Shown here: positions 60,231 to 64,000 of the stretch, piece after piece | Layout of the letters: the number at the start of each line of letters is the position of its first letter | Position numbering within the stretch: position 1 is the stretch's first letter | Assembly (NCBI RefSeq): GCF_006376675.1 | Contig: NZ_VEWK01000006.1 | Location: 1 to 64,000 of the forward strand | DNA from: Brucella pecoris | GTDB taxonomy: Bacteria > Pseudomonadota > Alphaproteobacteria > Rhizobiales > Rhizobiaceae | Length of the DNA: 64,000 bases | Direction: 5' to 3' | Notes under the pieces: generated by a model | The model's input: the letters and a program-made list of their open reading frames with translations, nothing else | Told to the model about the DNA's origin: nothing | The model's database searches: none | Position numbers and translations under genes: made by a program

Positions 60231-61118
60231 ATGACACGTCTGACGGCGAAGGATTTTCCGCAAGAACTTCTCGAACTTTATGATTTCTATGCCCATGGCC
60301 GGATAACCAAGCGCGAGTTTCTGGATCGGGCCGCGAAATTTGCGGTCGGCACCATGACGGCAACAACCATACTGGCATCGCTCAGTCCTGATTATGCGAT
60401 GGCGCAGCAGGTCGAATTCACCGATCCCGATATCCATCCCGAATACATCACTTATCCCTCACCGGAAGGAAATGGTGAGGTCCGTGCTTATCTGGTGCGA
60501 CCGGCCAAGCTGCAGGGTAAGCTGCCAGCCGTCGTAGTGGTGCATGAAAATCGGGGCCTTAATCCCTATATCGAAGACGTTGCCCGCCGCGTTGCAAAGG
60601 CCGGTTTCATCGCGCTTGCGCCTGATGGACTCACTTCGGTTGGTGGTTATCCGGGCAATGACGACAAGGGCCGCGAATTGCAGCAGCAGGTTGATCCGAC
60701 CAAGCTGATGAACGACTTCTTTGCAGCGGTCGATTTCATGATGAAAAGCGATCTGACGACCGGAAAAGTTGGCATTACCGGCTTCTGCTATGGCGGTGGT
60801 GTTGCCAATGCGGCGGCGGTTGCCTTTCCAGAATTGGCAGCAGCCGTGCCCTTTTATGGCAGGCAAGCTCCGGTGGATGAAGTGCCGCGCATCAAGGCGC
60901 CCATCCTGTTGCACTATGCCGAACTCGATACGAGCATCAACGAGGGCTGGCCCGCCTATGAGGAAGCGCTGAAAAAGAACGGCAAGACCTACGAGGCTTA
61001 CATCTATCCGGGCGTCAATCACGGCTTTCATAACGATTCCACGCCGCGTTATGACGAAGCGGCGGCGAAGCTCGCATGGGACAGGACCATCGAGTGGTTC
61101 AAGCGCTATCTGGCCTGA
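60231..61118 (+). CDS. Dienelactone hydrolase-family protein with N-terminal export-like segment
   Basis: 295 residues. The C-terminal 230 residues are a dienelactone-hydrolase alpha/beta fold: GKLPAVVVVHENRGLNPYIEDVARRVAKAGF, nucleophile Cys in GITGFCYGGGVAN, Asp in YAELDTSINEGW and His in PGVNHGFHND, a complete triad. The first 60 residues contain RITKREFLDRAAKFAVGTMTA followed by a hydrophobic stretch and an Ala-x-Ala-like YAMAQQ. This is a Tat-like segment with Lys-Arg where Arg-Arg is usual. Location (periplasm or cytoplasm) is thus open. Physiological substrate unknown. Converges on the DUF808 gene with a 2-base gap. Confidence 0.9.
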   Translation: MTRLTAKDFPQELLELYDFYAHGRITKREFLDRAAKFAVGTMTATTILASLSPDYAMAQQVEFTDPDIHPEYITYPSPEGNGEVRAYLVRPAKLQGKLPAVVVVHENRGLNPYIEDVARRVAKAGFIALAPDGLTSVGGYPGNDDKGRELQQQVDPTKLMNDFFAAVDFMMKSDLTTGKVGITGFCYGGGVANAAAVAFPELAAAVPFYGRQAPVDEVPRIKAPILLHYAELDTSINEGWPAYEEALKKNGKTYEAYIYPGVNHGFHNDSTPRYDEAAAKLAWDRTIEWFKRYLA

Positions 61119-61120
61119 AG

Positions 61121-62065
61121 TCAGGCCTTGGCTTTGAACGATTTGAAGGTGTTGACGGCGATCACCACGACAATGCCGATCAGGACGGCAAGCACGGCCT
61201 GCATGAAAGATGTGGCGACCCATTCGAAGGCGGCTGAAAACCGGGTGCCTTCGCTCGGCAAATGCGAGACGATGGAATGGATGAAGGCTTCAACGCTGTG
61301 GATGCCGATTGAATCGAGACCATGAACGATGATGCTGCCACCGACCCAGAGCATGGCGATGGTGCCGACGGTGCTCAGAACCTTCAATATGATAGGCATG
61401 CCCGCGACCAGCCCCTTACCGAGCTGCCTGCCGAAAGCCGTGTGGCTGTTGCGCACAAGCGCAACGCCCATATCATCGAGCTTCACGATAATGCCGACCA
61501 CGCCATAAACGGCGAAGGTGATCAATATGCCAACGGCGGCGAGGATGGCCGCCTGCGTATAGATACTCGACGGGGCAAGTCCCGCCAGCGTCAGCGCCAT
61601 GATTTCGGCAGACAGGATGAAGTCCGTGCGGATCGCACCGTTGACGGTCGTTTGCTCGATCTCTTTAGGCGTCGCGCCCTTGCTCTCCTCATGTTCCTCT
61701 TCCTTGTGCGGGATGAAAAACTCGACCAGTTTTTCTGTCCCTTCGAAGGCCAGGTAGACACCGCCGATCATCAAAAGCGGCATGATGAAAGAGGGGGCGA
61801 AATAGCCGAGAATGAGCGCCAGCGGCAGCAGGAAGATGAGCTTGTTGCGCAGCGATCCCTTGGTGATTTTCCAGATGACGGGTAATTCGCGTTCGGGCTT
61901 CAGCCCTACCACATATTTCGGTGTGACGGCTGTATCGTCGATGACGATGCCCGCCGCCTTGGCGCTGGCCTTTGCCGTCTGTCCTGCAACATCATCAAGC
62001 GAGGCTGCCGCCATTTTTGCAATGGCTGCGACATCATCAAGAAGCGCGAACAAGCCGGACGCCAT
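61121..62065 (-). CDS. DUF808 (YedI-like) inner membrane protein
   Basis: 314 residues from the ATG at 62065 (MASGLFALLDDVAAIAKMAAASLDDVAGQTAKA), the invariant opening of the family. About seven to eight membrane helices follow (KLIFLLPLALILGYFAPSFIMPLLMIGGVYLAFEG; FILSAEIMALTLAGL; ILAAVGILITFAVYGVVGIIVKLDD), with a charged loop rich in Glu/His (HKEEEHEESKGA). Function unknown. It shares a 179-base divergent control region with the dioxygenase gene. Confidence 0.92.
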   Translation of the reverse strand: MASGLFALLDDVAAIAKMAAASLDDVAGQTAKASAKAAGIVIDDTAVTPKYVVGLKPERELPVIWKITKGSLRNKLIFLLPLALILGYFAPSFIMPLLMIGGVYLAFEGTEKLVEFFIPHKEEEHEESKGATPKEIEQTTVNGAIRTDFILSAEIMALTLAGLAPSSIYTQAAILAAVGILITFAVYGVVGIIVKLDDMGVALVRNSHTAFGRQLGKGLVAGMPIILKVLSTVGTIAMLWVGGSIIVHGLDSIGIHSVEAFIHSIVSHLPSEGTRFSAAFEWVATSFMQAVLAVLIGIVVVIAVNTFKSFKAKA

Positions 62066-62149
62066 GGGGAACCTTTCTATGTTGCTGTTGCAGGTAGCTA
62101 AACTTTGAAGGGGCACTACGTCTAGATAGAAATATTCATTCCCTGTGAC

Positions 62150-62168
62150 TGTATCTGGAATCGATACA
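62150..62168. promoter_or_regulatory. Inverted repeat upstream of the dioxygenase-esterase pair
   Basis: TGTATC-TGGAATC-GATACA, a 6+7+6 inverted repeat in the divergent region between the DUF808 and dioxygenase genes, 77 bases before the dioxygenase ATG. A repressor site is plausible by position; an AT-rich imperfect palindrome (ATTATAC...GTATATT) lies at about 63878-63897 before the last gene. Confidence 0.45.
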
Positions 62169-62244
62169 ATCTGTGCATGATTGTCAATATTTCAATGATC
62201 ATGCCGATGGTTATATTGACGGTAACACAACAGGAGAGATCGCC

Positions 62245-63171
62245 ATGCTTAATCAGATCAAGGGCCTCCACCACGTTACCTCACTTGCCGCCGATGCGCG
62301 TTCCAACAACCGGTTCTTCACAGATGTACTGGGACTGCGCCGCGTCAAGAAGACGGTCAATTTCGATGAGCCGAGCGTCTATCACCTCTATTATGGTGAT
62401 GAAGTGGGAACACCTGGCACGGTCATGACCTATTTCCCGTTCCCAGGCATGCCGCGCGGGCGCGACGGTACAGGTGAAGTGGGGACCACGGTTTTTGCCG
62501 TGCCGCAAGGTTCACTCGGTTTCTGGAAGGATCGCTTCGAACAGTCCGCCGTCAAGGTTGAATCCGAAGACGAGGCATTCGGTGAAAAGCGTATCCATTT
62601 CCGTGGGCCAGACGGTGACAGCTTTGCTTTGGTGGAAGTGAGGGATGATCCGCGTGCGCCGTGGGCGCATGAAGGGGTCGATGCAGACCACGCCATTCGT
62701 GGTTTTCACTCGGTCTCGATGCGGCTTCGCGACGAAGGCGCGACCTCGGAACTGCTCAAATATATGGGATACCAGAAGCTTGATGTGAAAGACGGCATCA
62801 CCCGCTTGATCATGCCGGAAGGCAATGGTGCGGGCGTCATCGATCTGGAAACCCTGCCATTAGTCGGTCGCAACCAGCAGGGTGCCGGTTCCGTGCATCA
62901 CGTGGCATTCGCCGTTGATAATCGCGAAAAGCAGTTGGAAGTGCGCAAGGCGCTGATGGATACGGGCTATCACGTCACGCCGGTCATCGACCGCGATTAC
63001 TTCTGGGCGATCTATTTCCGTACGCCAGGCGGTGTGTTGTTCGAGGTGGCCACCAATGAACCCGGTTTCGACCGCGACGAGGATACTGCGCATCTCGGTG
63101 AAGCGCTGAAGCTGCCGGCGCAACACCAGCATTTGCGCAATTATCTCGAAGAACATCTCGACAAGATCTGA
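62245..63171 (+). CDS. Ring-cleaving dioxygenase of the VOC superfamily (MhqA/MhqO/PcpA-like)
   Basis: 308 residues from the ATG at 62245, preceded by AGGAGAGATC. Two VOC halves: IKGLHHVTSLAADARSNNRFFTDVLGLRRVKKTVNFDEPSVYHLYYGDEVGTPGTVMTYFPF and GAGSVHHVAFAVDNREKQLEV...FWAIYFRTPGGVLFEVATNEPGFDRDED. The His in LHHV and VHHV and the Glu in LFEVA form the iron site of the hydroquinone-dioxygenase group. In Firmicutes the counterparts protect against quinones under the MarR-type regulator MhqR. Followed after 24 bases by an esterase gene of the MhqD type. Confidence 0.9.
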   Translation: MLNQIKGLHHVTSLAADARSNNRFFTDVLGLRRVKKTVNFDEPSVYHLYYGDEVGTPGTVMTYFPFPGMPRGRDGTGEVGTTVFAVPQGSLGFWKDRFEQSAVKVESEDEAFGEKRIHFRGPDGDSFALVEVRDDPRAPWAHEGVDADHAIRGFHSVSMRLRDEGATSELLKYMGYQKLDVKDGITRLIMPEGNGAGVIDLETLPLVGRNQQGAGSVHHVAFAVDNREKQLEVRKALMDTGYHVTPVIDRDYFWAIYFRTPGGVLFEVATNEPGFDRDEDTAHLGEALKLPAQHQHLRNYLEEHLDKI

Positions 63172-63195
63172 GGATGTCGGGACAGGAGATCGAAC

Positions 63196-63804
63196 ATGAC
63201 TATCCAAACCTATGAGCACCGGCTGAAGGCTGGAGCGAACGGAGCACCGCTCTTCATCGTGTTTCACGGCACAGGCGGCGATGAGAACCAGTTTTTCGGC
63301 TTGGCGGAACAGCTCTTGCCGGACGCGACCATCGTATCGCCGCGTGGTGACGTTTCGGAATTTGGCGCTGCACGCTTCTTCCGTCGCACGGGCGAGGGCG
63401 TCTACGACATGGAAGACCTTGCTCGCGCCACCGACAAGATGGCCGGGTTCATTGCTGGCCTTGTGTCTGAACACAAGCCGTCCGAAGTGATTGGGTTCGG
63501 CTATTCCAATGGCGCCAATATCATGGCGAACCTGCTGATCGAGAAAGGCAGAGTGTTCGACAAGGCAGCACTTCTGCATCCGCTGGTGCCGTTCAGGCCG
63601 AAGGACAATCCGGCGTTGGAAGGCGCGAAAATTCTTATGACCGCCGGGCGGATGGACCCGATTTGTCCGCCGGATCTGACAGAAGCGCTCGCACATTATT
63701 TCGAACGCCAGAAAGCCGATGTCGAGCTTGTCTGGCATCCGGGCGGACACGAATTACGCCAGACGGAACTGGCCGCTGTTCAGTCACTTCTCGGAAATGC
63801 GTAA
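63196..63804 (+). CDS. Phospholipase/carboxylesterase-type alpha/beta hydrolase (MhqD-like)
   Basis: 202 residues, minimal alpha/beta hydrolase: oxyanion-side FIVFHGTGGDENQFFGLAEQL, nucleophile Ser in IGFGYSNGANIMANLL, Asp in GRMDPICP and His in WHPGGHEL. RFFRRTGEGVYDMEDLARATD is typical of the YodD/MhqD esterases linked with ring-cleaving dioxygenases. It would hydrolyse an ester or a ring-cleavage product. Co-transcribed with the dioxygenase gene (24-base gap). A terminator follows at once. Confidence 0.9.
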   Translation: MTIQTYEHRLKAGANGAPLFIVFHGTGGDENQFFGLAEQLLPDATIVSPRGDVSEFGAARFFRRTGEGVYDMEDLARATDKMAGFIAGLVSEHKPSEVIGFGYSNGANIMANLLIEKGRVFDKAALLHPLVPFRPKDNPALEGAKILMTAGRMDPICPPDLTEALAHYFERQKADVELVWHPGGHELRQTELAAVQSLLGNA

Positions 63805-63806
63805 AA

Positions 63807-63848
63807 ACAAAAATGCCGCCATTCGATCCTGAACGGCGGCATTTTTGT
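63807..63848 (+). terminator. Terminator of the dioxygenase-esterase pair
   Basis: ACAAAAATGCCGCC (63807-63820) / GGCGGCATTTTTGT (63835-63848), a 14-bp stem with a 14-base loop, the distal arm containing the T-tract, 2 bases after the esterase stop. Confidence 0.9.
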
Positions 63849-63914
63849 TTTGGCCCCTCTTGTAATTTTCATTATATATTATACTTAATTGTATATTGAT
63901 GATGAGGTGACGAG

Positions 63915-64000
63915 ATGGATGTGATTTCGGGCGGCCTGCCCGCCCATAAAAACAAGATGACGCGGGCGGAAATGGAGGGGCGGGCAACCGAAGTTGCCGA
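63915..64000 (+). CDS. N-terminal start of an unidentified gene (cut by the window edge)
   Basis: An ATG at 63915 with GAGGTGACGAG before it opens a frame that runs to the window end: MDVISGGLPAHKNKMTRAEMEGRATEVA. About 28 residues are visible, not enough to assign. A strongly AT-rich stretch (63870-63905) with an imperfect palindrome precedes it and looks like a regulated promoter. A MarR-type regulator would suit the neighbouring quinone-detoxification genes, but nothing in the visible residues shows it. Confidence 0.5.
   Translation, partial: MDVISGGLPAHKNKMTRAEMEGRATEVA

Noticed and set aside
1..64000. CRISPR array
   Set aside because: No regularly spaced direct repeats were seen; the repeats present are palindromic and dispersed.

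Overview
The window reads as a piece of an alphaproteobacterial chromosome, most likely from the Ochrobactrum/Brucella group of the Rhizobiales. I infer this from the protein style of the core genes (leuB, leuD, asd, typA, ohr/ohrR, choline-O-sulfate genes), from the initiator-tRNA remnant, and from three copies of an intergenic palindromic repeat whose sequence I associate with that group. No database was consulted. Gene density is high, coding is mainly operonic, and there is no prophage structural module, insertion sequence or CRISPR array.

Positions 1 to about 6.7 kb are the right end of an integrated genomic island. The island holds a two-gene cassette of unknown function (a cytosolic 324-residue protein plus a four-helix membrane protein), a very large unusual tyrosine recombinase, a RelE-type toxin with an HTH antitoxin and its palindromic operator, and a standard tyrosine integrase. 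The boundary is visible at 6657-6701: the 3' half of an initiator tRNA-Met, from the anticodon loop to CCA, followed by its own terminator. The intact tRNA should lie at the other end of the island, left of the window.

From 6.9 to 12.7 kb comes a minus-strand amine-catabolism cluster: a trimethylamine/histamine dehydrogenase-like flavoprotein, a polar amino acid ABC permease and binding protein (without an ATPase gene), a glutamylputrescine-oxidase-like flavoprotein and a RidA-family protein. A 14-helix drug exporter is divergent. From 14.5 to 29.9 kb lie housekeeping genes: tRNA-Gly, a prolyl-tRNA editing protein, a thioredoxin/TPR-LON-Trm112 group, leuB, ada, an MHS transporter with a large periplasmic insertion, asd with a structured leader and flanking inverted repeats, the ohrR/ohr redox pair, a DapA-family aldolase, a zincin, leuD and a CoA-lyase/DUF1737/VOC trio.

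From 29.9 to 45.3 kb: an M3 peptidase, mgtE, typA, then a compact six-gene unit (cytosine-deaminase-like hydrolase, BMP binding protein, amidase, double ATPase, two permeases) that looks like uptake and salvage of a nucleobase or related ring compound, an IMPACT/YigZ protein, and a GGDEF protein with a duplicated sensor module. From 45.5 to 53.7 kb one seven-gene operon couples a complete dipeptide-type ABC importer to a DAO-type flavoenzyme, a thiazoline-carboxylate hydrolase homologue and an M20 amidohydrolase. This is the most coherent unassigned pathway in the window.

The right part (54-64 kb) contains an SDR/VOC pair, a choline-O-sulfate module (betC, choX, LysR regulator), an acetoin-reductase-like SDR, a dienelactone hydrolase, a DUF808 membrane protein, and a ring-cleaving-dioxygenase/esterase pair resembling quinone detoxification genes. 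A gene cut by the window edge follows.
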